The translations under genes and the position numbers were made by a program. Below, one piece after another: positions 56,045 through 63,921 of a stretch of 64,000 bases of DNA. Position 1 is the stretch's first letter, and every line of letters begins with the position of its first letter. The DNA comes from Serratia sp. Ag1 (GTDB taxonomy: Bacteria > Pseudomonadota > Gammaproteobacteria > Enterobacterales > Enterobacteriaceae), in assembly GCF_000743355.1 (NCBI RefSeq), contig NZ_JQEI01000001.1, positions 32,822 through 96,821 of the forward strand. The letters run 5' to 3'. The notes under the pieces were generated by a model. It had not been told where the DNA came from. It saw nothing but the letters and a program-made list of their open reading frames with translations, and ran no database searches.

Positions 56045-57164
56045 CTTTTGCCTCCGCAGGGGTTCCTACCGGCGGCAGTAACCGATAGCTGGCTGGGGTG
56101 CGGCTAAGTTTGATCGGCGAGGCGATGCCCGTATAGTTATCCCCCATCTTCACCACCATGCCACGGTGTCGGGTATGCGGGTGCTGCAACGCAGCCTCAA
56201 TATTCAGCAATGGCGCACTAGGCACGCCGCTGCGCAGCAACTGTTCGGCCAATTTCACCCCCTCGTGCCTGGCGAGCAGAGCAACCAGCGCACTGCGTAA
56301 TTCAGCGCGGTTCAGTGAGCGCAATTTCGGGTTGGCAAAGCGTGGATCCTCATTCAACGATGGAGCATCCAGGCACTGGCACAGCAGCGCAAACTGCTTG
56401 TCGTTACCAACGCCGAGAAAGATCGGCACGCTGGCGCTGGGGAAAATATCATAAGGATAGATATTGGCGTGGGCGTTACCCGAGCGTTTCGGCGGCTGCT
56501 GGTTGGCAAACCAGTTGGTGGAATAAGGATGTAACAGCGATATACCGGTATCAAACAGGCTGGCCTCAACAAATTGCCCCAAACCGCTGCGGGTGCGTTC
56601 ATAAAGTGCCATCAGGATGCCGATCACTGCGTTCATCCCGGTAGCCTGATCGACCAGCGGCACGCCAACGCGCAGTGGTTCACCCTCAGGTTCCCCATTG
56701 ACGCTCATGATCCCGGTCATGGCCTGAATCGAAGCGTCATAACCCACTAAACCGCCGAGTGGGCCATCGGCACCAAAACCACTGACGCGGCAATGGATCA
56801 ACCGGGGAAAGCGCGCAGCCAATGCCGCGTAACCGATGCCCCATTTCTCCATGGTGCCGGTCTTGAAGTTTTCAATTAACACATCGGCATCGGCCAACAG
56901 TTCATACAGCGTCTGGCGGGCGCTTGCCTGCGACAGATCAAGGTACATGCCACGTTTGTTGCGATTCAGGCCAATATAATACGCGGCCACCCCATCCTGA
57001 AAAGGTGGCCCCCAAGTGCGGGTTTCATCACCCTGCGGCGGTTCAACCTTAAGCACATCGGCACCATGATCGCCCAGCACCTGACCACAGTACGGCCCGC
57101 CCAAAACGCGGGATAAATCGATAACACGAATACCGGCCAATGCACCAGCCGTAGGGATTGCCAT
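56034..57164 (-). CDS. Type III CoA-transferase (CaiB/BaiF family)
   Basis: A 376-residue family III CoA-transferase, which moves CoA between carboxylic acids through an aspartyl-CoA intermediate. The catalytic aspartate is expected in the segment VPLVDQATGMNAVIG (near residue 168). N-terminal family motifs are VIDLSRVLGGPYCGQVLGD and TRTWGPPF. From memory, the sequence around RTWGPPF and VGNDKQFA resembles human SUGCT, a succinyl-CoA:glutarate CoA-transferase, more than carnitine CaiB; this is unverified. It lies between the dehydrogenase and hydratase genes. Glutarate genes lie nearby, so a dicarboxylate substrate is plausible. Confidence 0.85.
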   Translation of the reverse strand: MAIPTAGALAGIRVIDLSRVLGGPYCGQVLGDHGADVLKVEPPQGDETRTWGPPFQDGVAAYYIGLNRNKRGMYLDLSQASARQTLYELLADADVLIENFKTGTMEKWGIGYAALAARFPRLIHCRVSGFGADGPLGGLVGYDASIQAMTGIMSVNGEPEGEPLRVGVPLVDQATGMNAVIGILMALYERTRSGLGQFVEASLFDTGISLLHPYSTNWFANQQPPKRSGNAHANIYPYDIFPSASVPIFLGVGNDKQFALLCQCLDAPSLNEDPRFANPKLRSLNRAELRSALVALLARHEGVKLAEQLLRSGVPSAPLLNIEAALQHPHTRHRGMVVKMGDNYTGIASPIKLSRTPASYRLLPPVGTPAEAKDAK

Positions 57165-57227
57165 AATCGTTACTCCTGCGCATGTTGTGACTTTATGAGG
57201 CCAAAATCAGTGGGGTGATGGCTCTGT

Positions 57228-58922
57228 TCAGTGATAGGCACTCGCCAGCAGCAGTTCTTCAATCTCCTCAGGCAACGGGTTTTCTAGCGTTAAGGGATCG
57301 CTGGGCAACAGTTTCTGTATCAAGACCTGCTCAGCCAGATGTAAACGTGCCGGAGCATCTGCATGATGGCTCTCCCAAGCCATCGCCGCCGCGCTGACCA
57401 GGTTGTACAGGCCGCTGGCTGCACGACGCGTCAGGTGGCTGCCCTCTTGGGTTGCCGCCGCCTGCGCCAAGGCAAAGGCTCGCTGTTGGGCACTGAGGAA
57501 GCGGGCGCGCATAGCATTGTCCAGATGCGCTTCCGCCAGCAGTTGCTCCAGATACACTTGCAGCGCTTCCAGCGATTGTTCACGCAGGATCGCCCGCCGC
57601 ACATCCAGAGCGACAATGTTGCTGGTGCCTTCCCAGATCGATCCTAAATGGGCATCTCTGACCAAACGCGGATCGCCCCACTCTTCGATGTAACCGCAAC
57701 CGCCACGGATCTCCATAGCATCGGCAGTGACCTTGCGAGCATCGCGGCAAGCGCGGAATTTGATCAGCGGGGTCAGAATGCGCAGCAATGCATAAGCGTT
57801 TTTATCGCCACTATCCGAACGACGCAACACCTCTGCCGTTTGGAATACCATGCTGCGGGCCTGCTCGCTGGGAAGCAGTATTTTCAGCAGTTGCTTTCTC
57901 ATCAGCGGCAGCTCAATGAGTTTTTTACCAAAGGCCTGCCGGTGGCGGGCAATATAGAAGGCCTCACTCACCGCGCGGCGCATCAGGCCAGCAGAGCGAA
58001 CTCCGTTGGACAACCGGGAGTTATTCACCATATCCGCCATCTGCACAAAACCACGCCCAGCCTCGCCCACCAGATACGCCGTGGCTCCTTCAAGGCGGAT
58101 TTCACCGCTGGCCATCGAGCGAGTCCCCAGTTTGTCCTTCAGGCGTAAAATGCGGTAGGCGTTGGTTGAACCATCATCCAGCGTGCGCGGCAGCAGGAAC
58201 AGCGATACCCCTTTCATCCCTTCCGGTGCGCCTTCAATGCGTGCCAACACCATCGCCAGCTCAGCATCAGGGTTAGAACAAAACCACTTATCGCCGTACA
58301 ACCGATAGTGGTTATCCCTATTGACTGCCAACGTGGTGGTGGCGGCAATATCAGAACCCGCGCCTTGCTCGGTCATAAACATTGCGCCTTGCATCAGCGC
58401 GGCGGGATCCAGTGAAGTAAGGCGTGGCAGATATTTAGCCACCAGTTCGGGGGAACCGTATTTTTTCAGCGTCCGGGTTAATGAATCGGTCATCGATACC
58501 GGGCACATCAGGCCAAACTCGGCCTGCACAAACAGGTAAGTGAACAGATATTTGACCAGCGGAGGTAACTGCCCCCGCCAGCCCAGCACATCCTGACGAT
58601 GCGAAATGGCGGCCAGGGCGAATTCACCAAACGCGTAGCATTCCAGCTCAACGAAAGCCGGATGCTTTAAAATGCGTTGCTGATCGGTGCCGGTACGGGT
58701 GCGCACCTGAAGTTGCGGCGGATTTTTATCCGCCTGATCCGCCAGTTCACTCAGCGGCCCCCCTGCCAGCTCCCCCAGTTTTTGCAGATAAGGCCCGAGA
58801 TGAACACGCAGTTCTGCGGGCAGATAGGCCACCAGCAAAGCCTCCAGCGTCGCGTCGGTGAGATAAAGGTTAGCCCCGGATTGATCCGGTATGTTGTCCT
58901 GCTGATTGGTCATGGTGTGCAT
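57228..58922 (-). CDS. Acyl-CoA dehydrogenase, large AidB-like type
   Basis: A flavin-dependent acyl-CoA dehydrogenase of 564 residues, well above the usual 380-400 and close to the AidB-like group with an extra C-terminal domain. The start chosen is the ATG at 58922, six bases after GGAG; a GTG four codons upstream is possible. Visible are the FAD/substrate stretch MTEQGAGSDIAATTT, GDKWFCSNPD, and the catalytic-glutamate region GSIWEGTSNIVALDVRRA. It is the first gene of the operon, divergent from the LysR regulator. Its substrate is unknown; it is not a typical glutaryl-CoA dehydrogenase in length. Confidence 0.87.
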   Translation of the reverse strand: MHTMTNQQDNIPDQSGANLYLTDATLEALLVAYLPAELRVHLGPYLQKLGELAGGPLSELADQADKNPPQLQVRTRTGTDQQRILKHPAFVELECYAFGEFALAAISHRQDVLGWRGQLPPLVKYLFTYLFVQAEFGLMCPVSMTDSLTRTLKKYGSPELVAKYLPRLTSLDPAALMQGAMFMTEQGAGSDIAATTTLAVNRDNHYRLYGDKWFCSNPDAELAMVLARIEGAPEGMKGVSLFLLPRTLDDGSTNAYRILRLKDKLGTRSMASGEIRLEGATAYLVGEAGRGFVQMADMVNNSRLSNGVRSAGLMRRAVSEAFYIARHRQAFGKKLIELPLMRKQLLKILLPSEQARSMVFQTAEVLRRSDSGDKNAYALLRILTPLIKFRACRDARKVTADAMEIRGGCGYIEEWGDPRLVRDAHLGSIWEGTSNIVALDVRRAILREQSLEALQVYLEQLLAEAHLDNAMRARFLSAQQRAFALAQAAATQEGSHLTRRAASGLYNLVSAAAMAWESHHADAPARLHLAEQVLIQKLLPSDPLTLENPLPEEIEELLLASAYH

Positions 58923-58955
58923 GTTCGGCTCCACTTTGTTTTGCTTATGTTTATA

Positions 58956-59006
58956 TTTTGTTAAACAAAAGGAGCTGTCTAATACTGTTTCCCTATTGGC
59001 CGATAG
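58956..59006. promoter_or_regulatory. Candidate LysR operators in the divergent promoter
   Basis: Two dyads lie between the dehydrogenase gene and the LysR gene. TTTTGTTAAACAAAA (58956-58970) is a perfect odd palindrome containing the LysR-type T-N11-A spacing. CTATTGGCCGATAG (58993-59006) is near-perfect. Placement is right for an activator of the divergent operon. Confidence 0.5.
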
Positions 59007-59105
59007 GTTAAAAGCATCGTGCTGCTGTGATTTGCCGGGTGCCGCCCAGAAGCGCTGTTTCAGCCATGTTAAACTGAGCTTTTCGCGGTAAGGAATGGAT
59101 ATATC

Positions 59106-60005
59106 GTGGATATTCGCCGTTTACGCTATTTTCTGGTGCTGGCTGACGAGCTGCATTTTGGCCGTGCCGCCAATCGTCTTGCCATTTCCCAACCGCCGCT
59201 GAGCGTGAGCATCCGTCAGTTGGAAGAAACCATCGGGGCAAAACTGTTTGAACGCAGCCATCAAAAGGTGCGGCTGACAGCAGCCGGAGAGGCATTGGTG
59301 CCTGCGGCCCAAGCGCTGATCGAGCGTATGAACAGCACCATGCATCAGGTGCGGGATGTTGATCAAGGCGTTACTGGCCACTTGCGCATTGGTTTTGTGG
59401 GGGCCTTGCTGTATCAGGGGTTGCCCAGGTTATTACAGCAATTTCAGCAGTCACGTACGGGTTTGCAGTTAAATATGCTGGAGCTGAACACGAAAGATCA
59501 GTTGAGCGAACTGGCGCATGGCAGCCTGGATGTCGGGTTTGTGCATGCGTCGCGCTTACCGGAAGGGGTTTCGTCGCTGCTGTTTTCCAGCGAGCCCTTA
59601 GTGGCCTGCCTGCCGCAGCAACATCCGCTGGCCAGCAAACCTTCGCTGAACCTGCGTGAGTTACGGGATGACAGGTTTATTGCGTTTTCGCGCCAGGTAT
59701 CCCCTTATTACTATGATCGCATCCAGTCGTTGTGCTTTACCGCAGGCATCGATCCCGACATTCGCTGCGAGGCTCGGCACTGGCTGAGCGTCATCTCGTT
59801 GGTGGCACAAGGTTTTGGCAGCGCCCTGGTGCCCGCCAGCCTGCGGGGTTCGGCAATGGCGGGGGTGAGTTTTGTTGCATTAGCAGAGGCGGGATTACTT
59901 TCTGAGGCTTACTGTATCTGGCAGACCGACGATCAGCGCCCGCTGCTTGCGGCCTTTATTGCTGCAGTGCGCCATGCCGCTGCACATCTGCAGTCGCTCG
60001 GCTAA
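59106..60005 (+). CDS. LysR-family regulator of the acyl-CoA operon
   Basis: A 299-residue LysR-type transcriptional regulator. The start is GTG at 59106 after AAGGAA (MDIRRLRYFLVLADELHFG). The N-terminal winged helix-turn-helix is RAANRLAISQPPLSVSIRQL, typical of the BenM/CatR-like subgroup; the effector domain fills the rest. It is divergent from the acyl-CoA dehydrogenase operon with candidate operators between, so it most likely controls that operon in response to a pathway acid or CoA ester. It is convergent with csiR, with a 4-base gap. Confidence 0.88.
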   Translation: MDIRRLRYFLVLADELHFGRAANRLAISQPPLSVSIRQLEETIGAKLFERSHQKVRLTAAGEALVPAAQALIERMNSTMHQVRDVDQGVTGHLRIGFVGALLYQGLPRLLQQFQQSRTGLQLNMLELNTKDQLSELAHGSLDVGFVHASRLPEGVSSLLFSSEPLVACLPQQHPLASKPSLNLRELRDDRFIAFSRQVSPYYYDRIQSLCFTAGIDPDIRCEARHWLSVISLVAQGFGSALVPASLRGSAMAGVSFVALAEAGLLSEAYCIWQTDDQRPLLAAFIAAVRHAAAHLQSLG

Positions 60006-60009
60006 ACCA

Positions 60010-60705
60010 TCACTCCCTTTCATTCTGCAGCAGGCTATTTTGCTCCATGACCTGCATGATGATGGGGATCGGCGTCAGCAAATGTTCACGCATCAGTTCA
60101 CTGGCTTGATGGCTGTCACGCGCCAACACCAGTTTGACCAATTCCTGATGTTCCTGATGCTTATTTTCCATCACGCTGGCGGAAAATACCGTCTTTCTCA
60201 GCCATAAAAAACGATAACGCGCTGCCAGATCGAACAGCCGATCGCGCATTTGCAATAAAGACTGGGAACCACAGCCGGCAACGATGGCACTGTGGAATGC
60301 CTGATGGCGCTGATCCCACTCATCCAGCAACGCTTCACTGGTCGCTACCGTGCTCATTTTGGCCAAGCGGTGCGTCTGCGCCAGAATATTCGCTTCCCAA
60401 TCATCGTTACCGCGCTCAATCGCCAGCCTGACCAGCATGGCTTCCATATTGGCGCGCGCATCAAAAATATCCAGTAGTTCGGCTTGTGACATGGGGGCGA
60501 CGCGGTAGCCTTTCTGGCTAATCGCGGTGACCAAATTTTCTGCCACCAGTTGGGAAAGGGCTTCGCGTAACGGGCCAACCCCCAGATTATAACGGCTGGT
60601 CAGCAGGCTCATGCGCAGCTTTTCGTTGGGCTGAAAAACACCGCGAATGATGTCTCTTTTCAGATAATGATAACCATCAAATACCGCATTTTGCTGGAGA
60701 GTCAT
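60010..60705 (-). CDS. csiR: GntR-family repressor of glutarate use (CsiR/GlaR-like)
   Basis: A FadR-subfamily (FCD) GntR repressor. The 231-residue product follows E. coli CsiR (220 aa) closely, in YLKRDIIRGVFQPNEKLRMS, LGVGPLREALSQLVAE and LLDIFDARANMEAMLV. E. coli CsiR represses csiD-lhgO and is relieved by glutarate. The effector-domain histidines and aspartate are present in LLDEWDQRHQAFHSAI. It follows lhgO after 157 bases on the same strand, whereas in E. coli gabDTP stand between. Confidence 0.92.
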   Translation of the reverse strand: MTLQQNAVFDGYHYLKRDIIRGVFQPNEKLRMSLLTSRYNLGVGPLREALSQLVAENLVTAISQKGYRVAPMSQAELLDIFDARANMEAMLVRLAIERGNDDWEANILAQTHRLAKMSTVATSEALLDEWDQRHQAFHSAIVAGCGSQSLLQMRDRLFDLAARYRFLWLRKTVFSASVMENKHQEHQELVKLVLARDSHQASELMREHLLTPIPIIMQVMEQNSLLQNERE

Positions 60706-60738
60706 TACGATCCCATCTCTTGAAACATAAGGCCTTTA

Positions 60739-60744
60739 ATTATA
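60739..60744 (-). promoter_or_regulatory. Possible -10 box of csiR
   Basis: A perfect TATAAT on the minus strand lies 34 bases before the csiR ATG. No good -35 box was seen at 16-18 bases, so this is tentative evidence that csiR has its own promoter. Confidence 0.35.
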
Positions 60745-60817
60745 ATGAAATACCGGCAGATAACCAGTTCGGTCGGGGGCAGAGAAGATCGTGTGGAATA
60801 AGATGGGCGGGAGATCA

Positions 60818-60843
60818 CCCTAAATGCCAGACGGCATTTAGGG
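60818..60843. terminator. Perfect hairpin between lhgO and csiR
   Basis: CCCTAAATGCC and GGCATTTAGGG form an 11-bp perfect stem with a 4-base loop, 20 bases after the lhgO stop. No U-run follows on the minus strand. It probably ends or protects the csiD-lhgO transcript and could reduce readthrough into csiR. Confidence 0.5.
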
Positions 60844-60862
60844 GACTCCGATAAACGTTGCC

Positions 60863-62104
60863 TTAAACCGCCGCCGCTACGGTACGCAGATTCGGCCCTG
60901 ATGACGGCTGGTTCTCTAACAAAGCCTGCACTTTACTGACAATATGCTGGCCAATCGGGAGCGCCGAGGTGGCGGCGGGCGATGGCGCATTACAGACATG
61001 GATCGTGCGCGCGGTGGTGACAAACAGGAAGTCATCGATCAATTTGCCATCGGGCGATACCGCCTGAGCACGCACTCCAGCCGGGTAAGGCAACAGATCT
61101 TGCTCCCTCAGGCCAGGACAATATTTCTGCACCAGCTTGAGATAGCCACGTTTAAAGAGTGAGTTCTTCATTTCCCCCACGCCTAACGACAGGTTTTGAT
61201 ACATCAATTTGCGAATGCCGGGGTAGCTGGCCATTTCCAACGAATCGCGCCAGGAAATGTCCCTTTTATGGTAACCCTCGCGCTTCCAGGCCAACACCGC
61301 ATTCGGCCCCACGGTGACGCAACCATCGATCATCCGGGTTAAATGCACCCCGAGGAAAGGCACGGCAGGATCCGGGATCGGGTAAATCAGGTGATTCACG
61401 ATGCTATTATGTTGGCTCGCCAAGCGGAAATACTCACCACGGAACGGGCAAATCATAAAACCGGGTTCGATCCCCAACAGCTTGACCAACCGATCGGCCA
61501 TCAAGCCAGAACAGGCCACCAGATAGTGCGCAGAAAACTCGGCCTGCGGCGTGCTGACCACCACCCCTTGCGAGTGTTCATGTAACGCCTGCACCTCTGC
61601 CTGATAGAAAATCTCCCCACCCGCCTGTTGAAACACGCGGGCCATCGCCATTGTCACCTGCCGATAGCTGACAATGCTGCTGGAAGGGACGAAAATCCCG
61701 CCAAGCCCGACAATGTTGGGTTCCCGCTCCTGCAATTGATCGGCATTGAGCCATTCCCGCTGTAACCCATTAGCCGCAGTACGTTCCCATAAGGCACGCA
61801 TGCGTTCCATTTCCAACGGTGTGGTGGCGACCAGCATTTTGCCGCAGTCGTCGTAGCGGATCCCCTGTTGCTCACAAAATGCTTTGGTCGCTTGATTGCC
61901 TGCCAGACAAAAACGCGCCTTCAGGCTACCGGGGGTGTAATACACCCCGGCGTGGATCACACCGCTATTGTGCCCGGTTTGGTGCTGGGCCAGTTCAGGC
62001 TCTTTCTCCAGCACGGCAATGCGGGCATCCGGGTAGGTTGACATTAACTGCATGGCGGTAGACATGCCGATAATTCCCCCCCCGATGATGACAAAATCGT
62101 ACAT
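60863..62104 (-). CDS. lhgO: L-2-hydroxyglutarate dehydrogenase
   Basis: LhgO (GlaD) is the FAD-dependent, membrane-associated enzyme that oxidises L-2-hydroxyglutarate to 2-oxoglutarate and feeds electrons to the quinone pool. The product is 413 residues (E. coli 422). The FAD loop is MYDFVIIGGGIIGMSTAMQL, followed by HQTGHNSGVIHAGVYYTPGS. The substrate half includes CPFRGEYFRLA, GVHLTRMIDG and GVRAQAVSPDGKLIDDF, all as in E. coli. It follows csiD after 47 bases. Confidence 0.95.
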   Translation of the reverse strand: MYDFVIIGGGIIGMSTAMQLMSTYPDARIAVLEKEPELAQHQTGHNSGVIHAGVYYTPGSLKARFCLAGNQATKAFCEQQGIRYDDCGKMLVATTPLEMERMRALWERTAANGLQREWLNADQLQEREPNIVGLGGIFVPSSSIVSYRQVTMAMARVFQQAGGEIFYQAEVQALHEHSQGVVVSTPQAEFSAHYLVACSGLMADRLVKLLGIEPGFMICPFRGEYFRLASQHNSIVNHLIYPIPDPAVPFLGVHLTRMIDGCVTVGPNAVLAWKREGYHKRDISWRDSLEMASYPGIRKLMYQNLSLGVGEMKNSLFKRGYLKLVQKYCPGLREQDLLPYPAGVRAQAVSPDGKLIDDFLFVTTARTIHVCNAPSPAATSALPIGQHIVSKVQALLENQPSSGPNLRTVAAAV

Positions 62105-62151
62105 CTTACGGCCCCCTTTTCAGGTAATCAGCAAACAGCAGGTGGCCGATT

Positions 62152-63108
62152 TTATAGCACATTGAAATAACCACGCTGGCGCATCAATTCACGCCGCAGT
62201 TCCGGGTGAGGCGTGAATCTATCGCGCCCATGGAGCCAGAACAGGTTATTAATCAGTAAAATACTGCCGACTGGCACCGGGATAAACAGCTTGTGTTGGC
62301 TGCTTTCCAAGGCATCGGACAGTTCGCTGAGCCAGTTGCCTTCGGTGAAGTCTTTCGGTTGCACAAACTGATCGATATAGCGCATCACCGGGCGGCCATG
62401 ATCGTCAACGTCAAACACCGGGTGGCAAACCTCTTTCAAGACGTTTTTGCTGGGTGGTGCCGACCAGCGCATGCTCTGGCGAGCCAACGGATGACGAAAA
62501 TAGGTGTCTAGCTGCTCCCAATCATCTAAATGCAACAGAATAGAATCACCGCCCTGCATGTTCTGTTCGTCGATTTTCATCATCATCACATAGTCGGTCA
62601 CTTCCTCCACGTAGGTTCCGTCGTTATGAAGCTCCAGCACCCGATGCGGTTGCCGCAAATAGCTGTCAGAATTATCGACGTTTTTCACTACAAACCGGGC
62701 GTAATATTGACCACTCATGGAGTCGAAGTTGGAACGCCCAATCAGATGAGCAATCGCCGTTGCCAGTTTGACCATGTCATCACTCTGTTCGACACGATTG
62801 AGCCCTTCAGCCTTAATAAGTAATGCACCTTGAGCACGAGACAGCAGCGTTTGCAGCAAGAAGGTACGGAGTTGGTTAGCACATAGGTCATCTAATATTT
62901 TGGCGATACGAAACCGCAACAACGATTTATATTCCAACGCCTGTATCGGCCATTGCTCGGTCTGCTGCAAGAAACGCTGAGCGATCTCGGCACTGAAATT
63001 GAGCGTTAACACGCGGGGAGAGGTGGGGTGCGTCGATAGCGTAACCCCCGGTATAATCGGTTTATTTTCATTTTTCAGCGATGGTTTTGCTGTCGTCAAG
63101 GTATTCAT
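62152..63108 (-). CDS. csiD: Glutarate 2-hydroxylase CsiD
   Basis: CsiD (GlaH) is a non-haem Fe(II)/2-oxoglutarate dioxygenase that converts glutarate to L-2-hydroxyglutarate and succinate. The start is the ATG at 63108 ([10 protein letters not shown]) after GGAG; a start 20 codons upstream is open but less likely. The product is 318 residues (E. coli 325). The iron ligands are visible as HND (H161, D163) in [12 protein letters not shown] and H293 in [14 protein letters not shown]. coli csiD needs CRP and RpoS; I found no convincing CRP site here. Confidence 0.95.
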   Translation of the reverse strand: MNTLTTAKPSLKNENKPIIPGVTLSTHPTSPRVLTLNFSAEIAQRFLQQTEQWPIQALEYKSLLRFRIAKILDDLCANQLRTFLLQTLLSRAQGALLIKAEGLNRVEQSDDMVKLATAIAHLIGRSNFDSMSGQYYARFVVKNVDNSDSYLRQPHRVLELHNDGTYVEEVTDYVMMMKIDEQNMQGGDSILLHLDDWEQLDTYFRHPLARQSMRWSAPPSKNVLKEVCHPVFDVDDHGRPVMRYIDQFVQPKDFTEGNWLSELSDALESSQHKLFIPVPVGSILLINNLFWLHGRDRFTPHPELRRELMRQRGYFNVL

Positions 63109-63408
63109 GTGGTGAGTCTCCTGAAGCAAGCAGATGTTCCTACGAAGGCAGGTGTTTTTTGTATTCATAATTAGAATATATCTACATTTTTACAAAAAAA
63201 AGATATAACCAGGAAGATTGGTTATTTGTGTGATCTGCCAGTCATATTCCTGCAACAAGGGCTGTAAGTGATGTTGAAGCCTGGTTCTCTCAGTCAGCCA
63301 GCCAGCCAGCAAACCGACAGTTCTTCTCATCTTCTTTTGGCAACCCTACTCACAATGTGTGAATAGCGAAATTAGGCATGACATAAAAGTTTCAGTGTTC
63401 AGTAAATC
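63109..63408. other. csiD upstream region
   Basis: A gap of 300 bases. The csiD promoter should lie in its AT-rich left part (63150-63230). At 63294-63310 there is a short run of AGCC repeats. I see no gene. Confidence 0.5.
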
Positions 63409-63818
63409 GTGCCCTGCATCGCCTATGCGTTGCACGATTCTGAGCACCCGAACCACGCCGCCCGCAGCAACCACACCCACAATGTGCAGTGCTCCCCTAC
63501 CAACAGCAAATTGCGGATGAAGGACAAGCACAATCAGGAGCATATCAAGCTCGCTACGAAGTTTGACAAAAGCAGTTAAACACTGGCCACCAGGCGGATA
63601 CACAGAGCAAATCGCGTGGGAAAGGCTTTGAACTGTACACAGACGAATATGGCGTGATACGCGTGGCGAAGAGGCTGTTTATCAGCGCCGACGGTCAAGC
63701 CAAGGCACAGGGCGAAGTGCTGGACATGGCAACTGCGCTGAAGGAAATCGATATCAGCCTGTGCCATATATAACAACTTACCACTGCCGCCGAACAGGCC
63801 AAAGCGTTGAAAGCAGAT
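63409..63818 (+). pseudogene. vgrG remnant (type VI secretion spike), frameshifted
   Basis: Three pieces of one protein lie in different frames. The first, from 63409 to the stop at 63577, includes HDSEHPNHAARSNHTHNVQC and KLRMKDKHNQEHIKLATKFD. The second, from about 63573 to the stop at 63771, includes GKGFELYTDEYGVIRVAKRL and FISADGQAKAQGEVLDM. The third, after 63773, reads QLTTAAEQAKALKAD. These are the C-terminal half of VgrG with its DUF2345-type region. At least two frameshifts or stops and loss of the whole N-terminal half make it non-functional. Confidence 0.75.
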
Positions 63819-63819
63819 A

Positions 63820-63921
63820 GACGAAGGACATGTAAATCGCCTCAAGATGCCGAAGCGACAGATGTACGGGTGGGCCGAGTTCAAGTTACTGAGGCGACGG
63901 GTGATGAGCCCTCTTGCTTAA
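63820..63921 (+). mobile_element. ISL3-type transposase C-terminal remnant
   Basis: The frame reads DEGHVNRLKMPKRQMYGWAE and then FKLLRRRVMSPLA before TAA. This resembles the C-terminal end of ISL3-family transposases (EGHVNRLKxxKRQMYGRA pattern, from memory). Only about 33 codons remain, joined directly to the vgrG remnant with no visible terminal repeat. Confidence 0.6.

Noticed and set aside
63169..63240. CRP site upstream of csiD
   Set aside because: TGTGATCTGCC has a good left half, but no TCACA half follows at the right spacing.
63294..63310. Short AGCC tandem run
   Set aside because: About four copies only, in non-coding DNA; too short to call a functional repeat.
63346..63884. Two minus-strand frames of 85 and 102 codons at the window end
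   Set aside because: They run opposite the vgrG and transposase remnants on the plus strand and show no recognisable protein.
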